The notes: generated from the sequence alone by a model not told the origin. A stretch of 64,000 nt of DNA from Microbacterium sp. SORGH_AS_0888 (GCF_030818905.1 NZ_JAUTAZ010000001.1:1-64000), one strand, 5' to 3'; counted from the first letter of the stretch, positions 29,938 to 39,127 are shown. Numbers and translations are program-made.

Positions 29938-31044
29938 ATGCTCACCCGTCCCTCACCTGTCGCCGTCCCCGACTCCGAGGCCCACTGGGTCGACACCGTG
30001 GCCGCGCTCGCGAGCGGCTTCGCCGCGACGGTCGCGGACGACGATCGCGACGCGAGGCTCCCGATCGAGCACCTGCGCGCCCTCTCCGACAGCGGTCTGG
30101 ATGCGGCCTTCCTGCCCGTCGCGCACGGCGGCGAAGCGCTCTCCTACGCCACGCTCGGCGCGGCCGTGCGGACCCTCGCCGCCGCCCACCCGGCCGTCGC
30201 GACCGTGTGGCTCATGCACATCGGCGCAGCGCACGCGCTCGTCTCGATGTCGCCGCCCGCCGAGGCCGCGTTCTTCGCGGACGAGCTGCGCGCCGGGCGC
30301 CGCTTCGCGAACGCGCTGTCGGAGCCCGCCGGCGGCAACCACTTCCTCGCCTCGCAGCAGGACGCGACGCCCGCCCTCGAGGGCTGGACCCTCACGGGCC
30401 GCAAGCTCTTCGTGTCGGGCTCGGAGGCGGCCGACCACCTCTTCCTCAACGCCCGCGTCGACGGGGCGCCCGGCTTCTTCGGCGTGACCGTGGACGACAC
30501 GGTCTCGTTCCCGCCGATCGACGAGACCATGGGGATGCGGGCGACGCGGAGCCGCACGATCCTGTTCGACGCGACGCCCCTGCCGCGCACGCGTCTGTGC
30601 GGTCCGCCCGCGCCCGACTACGCGAACCTCATCACGGTCGGGTTCGGGTTCATCTCGATCGGGATCGCGGAGGCGGCGATCGACGCGCTCCTCGCCTACA
30701 CGGCATCGAAGCCGGACCTCGCGGCGGCGGCCTGGGTGCGCGCGGAGACCGCGCTCGCCTGGGCCGAGCTGCGCGCGGCACGACTGCTCGCCGAGCAGAC
30801 CGCCTGGCTCGCCGACATCCGCTCGCCCGAGGCGATGCCGGCCGCGACCGAGACGAAGATGCTCGCCAACGAGGTCGCGAAGAAGGCCGCTGCGCTTGCG
30901 CTCAAGGTGGGCGGCGGCAGCGGGTACCTGCTCCGCTCGCCGATCCAGCGGATCTTCCGCGACGCCCAGGCGGGTGCGCTGATGGCCTACTCGGTCCCGT
31001 TCAGCCAGGAGCTGGTCGGCGGCTGGGTGCTCGACGCCGGCTGA
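29938..31044 (+). CDS. Acyl-CoA dehydrogenase-fold flavoprotein
   Basis: A 368-residue enzyme with the acyl-CoA dehydrogenase fold: an N-terminal helical domain (EHLRALSDSGLDAAFLPVAHGG), a middle beta domain (ANALSEPAGGNHF, LTGRKLFVSGSEAADHLF) and a C-terminal helical domain (ALKVGGGSGYLL). The substrate is not evident; some members are flavin monooxygenases or desulfurases rather than dehydrogenases. ATG 29938, 28 bp after the permease stop, has a GAAAGGA site and is preferred over 29863. As the last gene of the purine operon its role there is unclear. Confidence 0.75.
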   Translation: MLTRPSPVAVPDSEAHWVDTVAALASGFAATVADDDRDARLPIEHLRALSDSGLDAAFLPVAHGGEALSYATLGAAVRTLAAAHPAVATVWLMHIGAAHALVSMSPPAEAAFFADELRAGRRFANALSEPAGGNHFLASQQDATPALEGWTLTGRKLFVSGSEAADHLFLNARVDGAPGFFGVTVDDTVSFPPIDETMGMRATRSRTILFDATPLPRTRLCGPPAPDYANLITVGFGFISIGIAEAAIDALLAYTASKPDLAAAAWVRAETALAWAELRAARLLAEQTAWLADIRSPEAMPAATETKMLANEVAKKAAALALKVGGGSGYLLRSPIQRIFRDAQAGALMAYSVPFSQELVGGWVLDAG

Positions 31045-31053
31045 TCCGCTGCC

Positions 31054-31108
31054 GAGCCGTCACAGAACGCGCCATACGAGCCCGGTTTGGCGCGTTTTGT
31101 GACGGCTC
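31054..31108. repeat. 55-bp palindromic repeat, copy A
   Basis: Begins GAGCCGTCAC and ends GTGACGGCTC. Arms of 21 bases pair with one mismatch around a 13-base loop. It lies between two converging genes and its last bases supply part of the stop codon of the DUF559 gene. The two other copies (B, C) are also 55 bp. Confidence 0.85.
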
Positions 31109-32057
31109 AGCGTCGTGAGGCGAGGTGACGCCGCAGCTGAGACACGAGCGCTGCCCGCGCGGGCCCCGACGCGAGGTCGCCGGCGGTGACCCGCAGCACG
31201 AGCCAACCGGCCTCCTGCAACGCCCGCACGCGGCGGATGTCGTGCCGCCACTGCTGCGCGTCGCTGCGGTGGTGGTCGCCCTCGTACTCCAGGTCGATCC
31301 GTGCGTCGCGGTACGCGAGATCGAGGAAGAACGTGCCGTCCGCGGTCACGACCCGCAGGCCGATCTCCGGCTCGGGCAGGCCCGCCCCGACGATCGTGAG
31401 CCGCAGCAGCGTCTCGCGCGGCGAGTCGACGCCTTCGCGGACATGGGGGAGCGCGCGGGCGAGCGCGACCGCGCCGCGGCGCGACCCGTGCTGCTCCGCG
31501 GCCGCCGCGAGGTCGGACACGGTGCAGCGGATGTCGGTGCGCCGGTCGCCGTACGCCCTGCGGCCGGAGACGAACGCATCGGCCACCGCGACGAGGTCGG
31601 CGTGCGTGAGGAGTCCGCGGCGCGAGACCGCGTCCGCCGCGAGCTGACACCACGCCGTCGCCGGTGCGACCACGAGGAAGCCCCACGGTGAGCGCACGAC
31701 CGGCAGATCGGGCGGGCCCTCGTGCGCGCGGACGCCGACGCGCCGCATCCGCCCGCCGCCGAGCGAGGTGACCTCGAGCGGTCGCTGCGGCGCAGTGAAG
31801 GGAGAGGGAAGCGGCGCGCCGAAGAGGGCGGCCGCGGTCGCGTGGCTGATCGCGTGGCGGTCGGCGAGCAGCAGGCCGAGGGCCGCGCAGCGCGCGGAGA
31901 GGACGTCGAGGTCGACGCCGGCGGCGCGGACGCCGTGGAACGGATGCTGCAGGTCACGGCCGCGCAGTCTGCCGGGGCCGAGGCCCAGCCGCATCCCCTC
32001 ACCGACCGTGAACGCCCGCGCGTGCACCTCGTGCGGGAGGGGGATACGCCGTGGCAT
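31107..32057 (-). CDS. DUF559 / Vsr-like endonuclease-domain protein
   Basis: A 316-residue protein. The C-terminal 120 residues have the DUF559 pattern related to the very-short-patch repair endonuclease fold: FFLDLAYRDARIDLEYEGDH, then QQWRHDIRRVRALQEAGW and LRVTAGDL. The N-terminal part resembles the helical region of AbiEi-like proteins common in actinobacteria. DNA cleavage is possible but not shown. ATG 32057 is six bases after a weak CAGGAT -10, so probably leaderless. The gene is flanked on both sides by copies of the 55-bp palindrome, forming a 1.1-kb unit. Confidence 0.75.
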   Translation of the reverse strand: MPRRIPLPHEVHARAFTVGEGMRLGLGPGRLRGRDLQHPFHGVRAAGVDLDVLSARCAALGLLLADRHAISHATAAALFGAPLPSPFTAPQRPLEVTSLGGGRMRRVGVRAHEGPPDLPVVRSPWGFLVVAPATAWCQLAADAVSRRGLLTHADLVAVADAFVSGRRAYGDRRTDIRCTVSDLAAAAEQHGSRRGAVALARALPHVREGVDSPRETLLRLTIVGAGLPEPEIGLRVVTADGTFFLDLAYRDARIDLEYEGDHHRSDAQQWRHDIRRVRALQEAGWLVLRVTAGDLASGPARAALVSQLRRHLASRR

Positions 32058-32119
32058 GCCCCGATCCTGCGTCGCGCCGCCCCGCCGCGCGCCGCGCTGT
32101 CCACACCCTCACGCGGCCC

Positions 32120-32174
32120 GAGCCGTCACAAAACGCGCGAAAACCCCGGGCGGAAGCGCGAAAAGTGACGGCTC
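32120..32174. repeat. 55-bp palindromic repeat, copy B
   Basis: Begins GAGCCGTCAC and ends GTGACGGCTC like copy A. The outer ten bases pair perfectly, an AAAA/AAAA internal bulge follows, then GCGC pairs again. It lies just upstream of the DUF559 gene, on its far side from copy A. Confidence 0.85.
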
Positions 32175-32202
32175 GGCGCGCGGGCTGGGGAGGAGAGGCC
32201 GC

Positions 32203-33186
32203 TCAGACCAGCGGCGGCATCGGACGCCACGAGCGGTCGCGCGCGATGCGGCGGCCGTCGCGGAGCCCGCGGAACAGGTGCGACGTGCCGCGCAGCGTGC
32301 GCTCGACGACGGCGAGGCGGATGAGCTCCTTGGCGAACGTGAGGGTCGTCCCCAGTGCGAAGAGCGGTGCGTTGTAGGCGCCCAGCGACCGGTAGTACTG
32401 CTTGATGTGCGCGCGATTGCGCATGATGTAGTAGCGGTACGCGTCGCTCGACGCGTTCATGTGCCGGATGCCCATGTCCCACTGCTTGATCTCGCGCGTG
32501 CGGCGCAGCACGAACTCGTTGACGATGACGGATGTCGTCTGCCGCGACGCGAGCCAGCCGTACATCTGGTCGTCCCAGTAGATGAAGAAGCGCGGGTCGG
32601 GGAAACCGATGCGGCTCACGATGTCGCGGTGGATGAACATGCCCTCGAAGCAGCCCGAGTTCATCTCCTTGAAGCCCGACTCGTCGAAGCCCGCCGGGGC
32701 GAACGGGATCGGGATCCCCATGCGGTCGGCGATGCGGTACTGCCAGTAGAACTCGCTGCCGTCGAAGTCGTAGCGGCGTCCCTGGATGCTCTTGAACCGC
32801 GGCGCCCACTTCCCCATCTTGGCCAGGCCGTCGGGGATCACCTCGACGTCGTCGTCCATGACCCAGATCCAGGTCGAGCCGAGCTCGTACGCGGTCTGCA
32901 TGCCCGCGCTGAACCCTCCGGACCCGCCGGTGTTCGTCTCCAGCCGCCGGTAGACCAGCTCGGTGCCCAGCCGCTCGCGGAACGACTCGACGAGCTCGGT
33001 CGTGTCGTCGGTCGAGGCGTTGTCGATGATCACGACGTGCCCGGGCTTCGGGTCCATCCGCTCGATCGACTCGAGCAGTCGCGACAGAAGCGCCGACCGG
33101 TTGTAGGTGACGACCGCGATCGTCGCACTCGCGGGATCGAAGGGGGTCGTCGTGGGCGCGTCAAGACGTTCGGATGCGGCGGCCAT
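32203..33186 (-). CDS. Glycosyltransferase family 2 (galactofuranosyltransferase-like)
   Basis: A 327-residue GT-A enzyme with IAVVTYNRSALLSRLLESIE, IIDNASTDDTTELVE, TGGSGGFSAGM and the acidic site WIWVMDDDVEVIPDG near residue 110. The acceptor-side motif FFIYWDDQMYGWLASR is near 200. It resembles the galactofuranosyltransferase/rhamnosyltransferase group; with glf in the same window a galactofuranose donor is plausible. ATG 33186 is nine bases after a TAGGAT -10. The O-antigen ligase-like gene lies just upstream on the same strand, so both likely serve surface glycan assembly. Confidence 0.85.
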   Translation of the reverse strand: MAAASERLDAPTTTPFDPASATIAVVTYNRSALLSRLLESIERMDPKPGHVVIIDNASTDDTTELVESFRERLGTELVYRRLETNTGGSGGFSAGMQTAYELGSTWIWVMDDDVEVIPDGLAKMGKWAPRFKSIQGRRYDFDGSEFYWQYRIADRMGIPIPFAPAGFDESGFKEMNSGCFEGMFIHRDIVSRIGFPDPRFFIYWDDQMYGWLASRQTTSVIVNEFVLRRTREIKQWDMGIRHMNASSDAYRYYIMRNRAHIKQYYRSLGAYNAPLFALGTTLTFAKELIRLAVVERTLRGTSHLFRGLRDGRRIARDRSWRPMPPLV

Positions 33187-33232
33187 AGCCCGTCGATCCT
33201 ACCCTGCGCACCGCACGCGTCCCTGCGCGCCC

Positions 33233-34486
33233 TCAAGGGCGAACGCGGTCGCCGCGCTCGATCGCGGCGGACTGCTCGGCCGGGCCGACGCCCACGAGCG
33301 GAGCCTGGGTGATCTTGGTGCCGAGGGCGACCACCAGCATCCACCCCCAGAGCAGGGGCGGGCCGGAGTCGGTCAGTCCCGTCACGAGCAGGATCGTCGC
33401 CGTGAGGGTCGGCAGCAGCGTGAGCGACGAGTACGGACGCTCGGCGTCCAGGTCGAAGCGCGGGCGGTCGATCGCGAAGAACCAGGCGCGCCAGACGAAC
33501 GACACGGCGATCCCCGCCATCAGCACGAGCCCGACGACGCCGAGCCGGGCGAACGCCTCGGCCCACACGTTCCGTGCCTGTGCGACCGTCTCGCCCTGGC
33601 TCACGACCCAGCCGTCGAAGACGGCGTCACGGGCCAGCCAGATCGCGAGCGCACCCGCGACGCCGACGGCGGCGAAGAGCACGTAGTACCTCGTGCGACC
33701 GCCCGCGCGCCGCACGGTGCGCATGAGCAGCACGGTGCCGAGGACCAGCGCGACGGCGCCCGCGGCGATGTAGGCGGTCGAGGATGCGGCGCGCAGCAGG
33801 AGGAACACGGCCACGGCGATCCACAGGCCGGGCGCGACGCGTCGACCGGGCTTCGCGGCCATGAGGATCGCGAACAAGACGATGCCGAGCAGGGCGACGG
33901 CCGCCAGCAGGTTCGCATCGCCGAACACGCCCTGGATCGGCCCGCCGCGCAGCAGATCGTCCTGAGACCAGTAGTCGGCGGGCTCGTGCGCACCCGTCGG
34001 CAGCCGGAAACCCGGCAGCAGCGGGCCGCCGACGAACAGCGAAACGATGAGCTCGAAGACCAGTGACAGCCCCAGCGCCCATTGCACGGCGGTGGCCAGG
34101 GCCCCCACGAGCTCGCGCCAGGTCAGCACCGCCGCCACGAACAGTCCCTGCAGCGTCGTGACGGCCAGCAGGAGCCAGCCCGACACGGCGGCGGGGGTCC
34201 ACAGCAGGGAGAGTGCGGCCCACAGCACGTAGGCCAGCACGAACCAGGGCAGTCGCCGCCCGTCGAACGGCGGACGCCGCGTCGCCCAGACGATGCCGGA
34301 CACGACGGCGGCCCCCACCGCCACCACGGTCGCCGCCACGGGCCCGACGGCGTGGATCCACGCGACCGCCGACACCGCGAGGAAGAGCACGAAAGCGCAC
34401 CACGCGCGCAGCAGCAGATGCCCCGTCCGTTCGCGTTCCGGAGCCGACGGGACGGGCCATGCCGGATGCCGGGAGTGCACTGCCAT
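33233..34486 (-). CDS. O-antigen ligase / polymerase family membrane protein
   Basis: A 417-residue polytopic protein with about eleven helices and a long loop near residue 160-185 (PTGAHEPADYWSQDD). GVFGDANLLAAVALLG and the C-terminal GLTDSGPPLLWGWM fit the Wzy_C/WaaL family, which polymerises or ligates glycans on the outer face. In an organism without lipopolysaccharide it would transfer glycan to another wall acceptor or polymerise it. Its -10 (TAGCCT, 34501-34496) faces that of manA (34516-34521) only 14 bp away. Confidence 0.75.
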   Translation of the reverse strand: MAVHSRHPAWPVPSAPERERTGHLLLRAWCAFVLFLAVSAVAWIHAVGPVAATVVAVGAAVVSGIVWATRRPPFDGRRLPWFVLAYVLWAALSLLWTPAAVSGWLLLAVTTLQGLFVAAVLTWRELVGALATAVQWALGLSLVFELIVSLFVGGPLLPGFRLPTGAHEPADYWSQDDLLRGGPIQGVFGDANLLAAVALLGIVLFAILMAAKPGRRVAPGLWIAVAVFLLLRAASSTAYIAAGAVALVLGTVLLMRTVRRAGGRTRYYVLFAAVGVAGALAIWLARDAVFDGWVVSQGETVAQARNVWAEAFARLGVVGLVLMAGIAVSFVWRAWFFAIDRPRFDLDAERPYSSLTLLPTLTATILLVTGLTDSGPPLLWGWMLVVALGTKITQAPLVGVGPAEQSAAIERGDRVRP

Positions 34487-34515
34487 GATGGCCTCAGGCT
34501 AGTGCGTCCCGCCCC

Positions 34516-34521
34516 TATGCT
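34516..34521 (+). promoter_or_regulatory. -10 element for leaderless manA
   Basis: TATGCT ends six bases before GTG 34528, placing the transcription start on the start codon. Back to back with the -10 of the ligase-like gene. Confidence 0.5.
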
Positions 34522-34527
34522 GTGGGT

Positions 34528-35676
34528 GTGCTGGCACTCCTCGAGAACGACCCGCGCGACTACGCGTGGGGGTCCGCGACGCTCATCGCCCGGCTGCAGG
34601 GCCGTGAGCCCACCGGTCGGCCGGAGGCGGAGGTGTGGTTCGGGGACCATCCCGGATCGCCCGCGCGTCTGGCGGGGGCGGGCACGCTCGACGCGTGGCT
34701 GGATGCCCACGCCGGCGGCGCACGACTGGGCTACCTGCTGAAGCTGCTCGCGGCCGCCTCGCCGCTGTCGATCCAGGTGCACCCCTCGAAGGCCCAGGCC
34801 GAGGCCGGGTTCGCCGCCGAGACCGCCGCCGGCATCCCGCTCGATGCGGCCGGCCGCAACTACCGCGACGACAACCACAAGCCCGAGGTGATCGTCGCCG
34901 TCAGCAGCCGCTTCGAGGCTCTCGCCGGCCTGCGGGAGGTGGCGGCGACCCGCCGGCTCCTCGCCGGGCTGGGCGAGTCCGCGGGCGTCACGGCGGTGCG
35001 CGAGCGATTGAGGGGACCGGATGCGGAGGCGCTCCGCGACACCCTCGGGTGGCTGCTCTCCGGCGAGGCCGGGAGCGAGGTGGACGACGTCATCGCGTCG
35101 CTGGCGACCGCCGAGTCGGACGAGTTCGCGGCCGAGCTCGCGGTCGCCCGTCGGATCGCGGCCGCGTACCCCGGGGATCCGGGCGTCGTGGTCGCGCTCC
35201 TCATGAACCTCGTGGTCCTGCAGCGCGGCGAGGCGATCTTCGCCCCCGCGGGCAGCCTGCACGCCTACCTCGACGGTCTCGGGGTCGAGCTCATGGCCGC
35301 GAGCGACAACGTGCTGCGCGGCGGGCTCACCCCGAAGCACATCGACGTCCCCGAGCTGCTCCGCGTGGTCGACACGACGCCGGCCGCCCCGCCGCGGATC
35401 CTGCCCGAGCCGGTGTCGGACGGTGTCGAGGCCTTTCGGCCCGGCATCCCCGACTTCGAGCTGTGGCGGGTGCGGGCCGATGAGGCCGCGCCGCGCACGC
35501 TCGCGCTGCACGGTCCGGCGATCGTGCTCGCGGTCGGGGGAGCCGTGCGGGTGAACGGCCGCTCGGGCGAGACGGTGGAGCTGACGCCGGGCACGGCGGC
35601 CTTCGCCACGCAGGACGAGTCCGAGCTGGTGGTCTCCGGCGCCGGAGAGGTCTTCGTGGCACTGCCCGGACGCTGA
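34528..35676 (+). CDS. manA: Mannose-6-phosphate isomerase, class I
   Basis: Interconverts fructose 6-phosphate and mannose 6-phosphate, feeding GDP-mannose synthesis. The protein of 382 residues has the zinc-site motif LSIQVHPSKAQAEAGF near residue 90, DDNHKPEVIVAV, and AGSLHAYLDGLGVELMAASD near 248 with the metal His. GTG 34528 is chosen over GTG 34522 because of the -10 spacing. Its position before the whiB gene matches the conserved manA/whiB2/DUF3499 neighbourhood of actinobacteria. Confidence 0.92.
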   Translation: MLALLENDPRDYAWGSATLIARLQGREPTGRPEAEVWFGDHPGSPARLAGAGTLDAWLDAHAGGARLGYLLKLLAAASPLSIQVHPSKAQAEAGFAAETAAGIPLDAAGRNYRDDNHKPEVIVAVSSRFEALAGLREVAATRRLLAGLGESAGVTAVRERLRGPDAEALRDTLGWLLSGEAGSEVDDVIASLATAESDEFAAELAVARRIAAAYPGDPGVVVALLMNLVVLQRGEAIFAPAGSLHAYLDGLGVELMAASDNVLRGGLTPKHIDVPELLRVVDTTPAAPPRILPEPVSDGVEAFRPGIPDFELWRVRADEAAPRTLALHGPAIVLAVGGAVRVNGRSGETVELTPGTAAFATQDESELVVSGAGEVFVALPGR

Positions 35677-35786
35677 CCGGCGGCTGACTCGGATCGCTGC
35701 GAAAGGCGCCAGGGTTAACCCTGAACGACACGCCGACGGCGCGTCGTGAAGGTTCAATGCGCGGTTGAGGCTTTACGATCCGCGAC

Positions 35787-35815
35787 TTGACCCAGACGAA
35801 TCACACCTGTGTAAT
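35787..35815 (+). promoter_or_regulatory. Promoter of the whiB gene
   Basis: TTGACC at 35787-35792, a 17-bp spacer and TGTAAT at 35810-35815 form the clearest near-consensus sigma-70 promoter in the window. It lies 47 bp before the whiB start. A GGGAGAG ribosome site precedes the ATG. Confidence 0.7.
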
Positions 35816-35862
35816 TTACCCATCGCGGATTCCGCGGATCGCTGAACGGATGGGAGAGCAGA

Positions 35863-36189
35863 ATGACGGGCGCAGGCTACCGTTCGGGCGTTCCCGAGAA
35901 TTGGTTCGTCGATCCGGTCTTCCTCGGCGTGCCCGGCGTCCGTCGCGCCGCACCGGGTGAAGACGACAACCCGCTCGCCTGGCAGACCGACGCGCTGTGC
36001 GCGCAGACCGACCCCGAGGCGTTCTTCCCCGAGAAGGGCGGCTCGACCCGCGACGCGAAGCGCATCTGCACGTCGTGCGATGTCCGTGGCGAATGTCTCG
36101 ACTACGCCCTCCAGAACGATGAGCGTTTCGGGATCTGGGGCGGTCTCAGCGAGCGCGAGCGCCGCAAGCTCAAGCGGCGCGCGAGTTAA
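35863..36189 (+). CDS. whiB: WhiB-family iron-sulfur regulator (WhiB2/WhmD-like)
   Basis: A 108-residue transcription factor. Four cysteines (LCAQTD, ICTSC, ECLDYAL) bind a [4Fe-4S] cluster; the turn GIWGGLSERERRKLKR is the sigma-factor contact and basic tail. By neighbourhood (manA before; DUF5719, metallopeptidase and DUF3499 after) it corresponds to WhiB2/WhmD, which controls septation and cell division genes. It has its own strong promoter at 35787-35815. Confidence 0.9.
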   Translation: MTGAGYRSGVPENWFVDPVFLGVPGVRRAAPGEDDNPLAWQTDALCAQTDPEAFFPEKGGSTRDAKRICTSCDVRGECLDYALQNDERFGIWGGLSERERRKLKRRAS

Positions 36190-36259
36190 CCCGCCGTCTT
36201 CGGCGTTTCCGGCGCGTACGCTCCGTCGTCGCTGCCGCTCCGCCTAGGCTGACTCCGCT

Positions 36260-39127
36260 ATGCCCGCCCGTGTCCACGCCCTGCTCGTCGTCCGTCCGGA
36301 CGACCGCACGTCGACCGCCGCCCATCTGGAACGCACGCTCGAGGCGTTGCGCGCGCAGACCCGGCCGGTCGATGCGCTCACGATCGTGCTGTGCGATCCG
36401 GATGCCGCCGTCACCGAGCTCGCGCGTTCGTCGGGGGCCGAGGGCGTCATCACGGCGTCAGCCGCGACCGCCTACGCCAGTGCGGTGCGCATGGCGGCAC
36501 CGCGGCTCTCCGGCGACGCCGTCTGGCTGCTCGCGCAGGACACGGCTCCCGAGCCGACGGCCCTCTCCGAGCTGAGCGCCGCGCTCGAGCTCGCCCCGCT
36601 GCTCGCGGTCGTGGCGCCCAAGCTCGTCGGCTGGGAGGAACGCAGCCAGATCGTCTCCCTGGGCGTGTCCATGACGCGCTTCGGCCGTGCCGTCGGCCTC
36701 GCCGACGGCGAGCTCGACCAGGGTCAGTACGACGCCGACGCCGACGCCGACGTGCTCGGCGCCGACGTGCGCGGCATGCTCGTGCGGATGCCGGTGTGGC
36801 AGCAGCTCGACGGCCTCGACCCCGCCCTCGGCGGCGCGGACGAGGGACTCGATCTCGGCGTACGAGCCCACCTCGCGGGGCACCGTGTCAGCGTTATCAC
36901 CGCGGCGCGCGTCGCGGTGGCCGGCGACGGCACGGCGGGTCTCCCGGCGCCGACGACGAGGCGCCGCCGCCGCAAGGTCGCGTACGCGACGCGACTCGCC
37001 CAGCTGCACCGACGTCTCGTCTATGCGCCGGCTCCCGCCGTCCCGCTGCACTGGCTCTCGCTCCTCGTGCTCGCCGTCTGGCGTGCGGCGGCGGCGCTCG
37101 TGTCCAAGCAGCCCTCGCGTGTCCTGCCGGAGTGGGGCGCCTCGATCGTCGTGTTCTGGCGCTGGGCGAGCGTCGCGCGCGCTCGTCGCCGCATCCGTCG
37201 CACCCGAGCGAGCAGCTGGACCTCCTTCGCCGCGCTCCGCATCTCGCGGTCGCAGCTGCGTCAACGCCTCGACGCCGACGGCGACGCGGATGCCGCATCC
37301 CGCCCGGTGCGCGAGGAGCTGCGGTTCTTCACCGGCGGCGCCGCGTGGATCGTGCTCGCCGCGGTCGTGGTGTCGTTGGCCGCGTTCCCCGCACTCCTGG
37401 CCTGGCCCGTGCTGGGCGGCGGTGCGCTCGCGCCGCTGTCGGCCACCGTCTCGCAGCTGTGGGCGGAGGCGGGCTACGGCCTCCGCTCGATCGGTCTGGA
37501 CACGACCGGCCCCGCCGACCCCTTCGCCGCCCTGCTCGCGCTCATCGGCAGCGTCTGGCCGTTCGACCCGTCGCGCGCGCTCGTGCTGCTCTGGCTCGCC
37601 GCCGTGCCGCTCGCCGTGCTCGGCGGCTGGTTCGCGGCCACCCGGGTGACGAGCAGGTCGTTGCTGCGCAACACCGGCGCGGTCCTCTGGGCGCTCGCGC
37701 CGACGTTCTGGATCGCTCTCGGCGACGGGCGTCCCGCCGTGGTCATCGCGCACCTCCTGCTGCCCTGGCTGTTCTATGCGGGTGCCGTCGCCCACCGATC
37801 GTGGGCGGCCGCCGGCGCGGCCTCGCTGCTCCTGGCCGGGGTGCTGGCCTGCGTGCCCTCGTCGGCTCCGGCGCTCATCGTGCTCTGGGCGCTGACGGTC
37901 ATGCTGACGCTGGTCGCGCGGCGCGGCGCGGGCGTGGCGCACATCGTCTGGATCGGCGTCCCCGCCATCGCGATGTTCGCGCCGCTCGTGTGGACGCAGC
38001 TGCGAGCGGGCTCGCCGTGGGCGCTCGTCGCCGACCCGGGTGTGGTCGTCGGCTCCGGGAGCCCGGCAGGCGCGGCGACCCGTCTCGCCCTCGCAGCAGG
38101 CTTCCCCGACGACGGCTACGGCGGCTGGGCACGTCTGCTCGAAGGCGGCGCGGTCAGCCTCCCGGGCTGGACGGCGGCCCTGCTCGTCGCCCCGCTCGTC
38201 GCGGCCGCGCTCCTGTCTCTGCTCACGCCGCGGTGGATGGTCGCCGCCGTCGCGCTCGTCGTGACGATGCTCGGTCTGGGCACCGCCTTCGTCGCGGTCG
38301 GCGTTCAGGTCTCGCACACCGCGACGGGCGACCCGGCGTCGCTCTGGCCCGGCGGAGCGCTCAGTCTCGCCTGGCTCGGACTCTGCGCCGCGGCGATCAT
38401 CGCCCTCGACGCCGGCCTGCCGTACCGGGACCGGAGACTGCGTCCGATCGGCGCGGCCGTGCTCATGGCGACCCTGGCGATCGCGGTGCTGCCCGCCGCG
38501 ACATCCGTCGTCCGCGATCGCGCGCCGCTGCAGAACGGGCCGGCGTCCACGCTTCCCGCCTATGTGGCCGCGCAGGGTCGCGGCGATGCGGTCCCCGGGA
38601 CGCTCGTCATCACCCCGCTCGCCGACGGATCGGTCGCCGCTCGGGTCGTCTGGGGTGCCAGCGACACGCTCAACGGACAGTCCACGGTCCTCGCGACGCG
38701 GACGAGCGCGACGCCCGCCGACGAGGAGGTGGCCCAGCTCGTGGCCGATCTCGTGACCCCCACCGCCGAGGACGCGGTCGGGCGGCTCGCCGAACGCGGC
38801 ATCCGCTTCGTCGTCGTCAGCCCGGCCGTCGACGGCGAGACCGACCGCGCGCGGGCGCTGCGGCTCACCGCCACCACGGCCCTCGACCAGCGCAACGAGC
38901 TCGACGACGTGGGAGCGACCCCGAAGGGCACGCTCTGGCGGGTCACGGCGGATGTCGCCCCCCGCGCCGCCGCCCCCGACCCGCATCTGGGCGCCGTCAT
39001 CACGATCGTGCAGCTGCTGGTCGTCGCCGCTGCGCTGCTGCTCTCCGTCCCCACCGCGACCTCGCGTCGGCAGGCCCGTCGCACCTCGCGGATGGTCGGC
39101 CCCCGCGCCCGTGAGGAGGAGCGATGA
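36260..39127 (+). CDS. Glycosyltransferase family 2 fused to large membrane region
   Basis: A 955-residue protein. Residues about 1-230 are a GT2-like domain (ALLVVRPDDRTSTAAHLERT, WLLAQDTAPEPTALSELSAA, LDPALGGADEGLDLGVRAHL). Residues about 360-800 hold some ten membrane helices; a periplasmic-like segment follows, with one last helix near 918-935. Such fused proteins sit beside whiB2 in many actinobacteria; exact function unknown. A TAGGCT -10 at 36245-36250 is nine bases before the ATG, so the leader is at most a few bases. The stop overlaps the next start by 4 bp (ATGA). Confidence 0.75.
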   Translation: MPARVHALLVVRPDDRTSTAAHLERTLEALRAQTRPVDALTIVLCDPDAAVTELARSSGAEGVITASAATAYASAVRMAAPRLSGDAVWLLAQDTAPEPTALSELSAALELAPLLAVVAPKLVGWEERSQIVSLGVSMTRFGRAVGLADGELDQGQYDADADADVLGADVRGMLVRMPVWQQLDGLDPALGGADEGLDLGVRAHLAGHRVSVITAARVAVAGDGTAGLPAPTTRRRRRKVAYATRLAQLHRRLVYAPAPAVPLHWLSLLVLAVWRAAAALVSKQPSRVLPEWGASIVVFWRWASVARARRRIRRTRASSWTSFAALRISRSQLRQRLDADGDADAASRPVREELRFFTGGAAWIVLAAVVVSLAAFPALLAWPVLGGGALAPLSATVSQLWAEAGYGLRSIGLDTTGPADPFAALLALIGSVWPFDPSRALVLLWLAAVPLAVLGGWFAATRVTSRSLLRNTGAVLWALAPTFWIALGDGRPAVVIAHLLLPWLFYAGAVAHRSWAAAGAASLLLAGVLACVPSSAPALIVLWALTVMLTLVARRGAGVAHIVWIGVPAIAMFAPLVWTQLRAGSPWALVADPGVVVGSGSPAGAATRLALAAGFPDDGYGGWARLLEGGAVSLPGWTAALLVAPLVAAALLSLLTPRWMVAAVALVVTMLGLGTAFVAVGVQVSHTATGDPASLWPGGALSLAWLGLCAAAIIALDAGLPYRDRRLRPIGAAVLMATLAIAVLPAATSVVRDRAPLQNGPASTLPAYVAAQGRGDAVPGTLVITPLADGSVAARVVWGASDTLNGQSTVLATRTSATPADEEVAQLVADLVTPTAEDAVGRLAERGIRFVVVSPAVDGETDRARALRLTATTALDQRNELDDVGATPKGTLWRVTADVAPRAAAPDPHLGAVITIVQLLVVAAALLLSVPTATSRRQARRTSRMVGPRAREEER

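Noticed and set aside
36458..38986. A very long minus-strand frame (842 residues) under the GT2-membrane protein
   Set aside because: Composition is Arg/Gly/Glu-rich shadow of a GC-rich gene; the plus strand encodes clear membrane helices and coupled starts.
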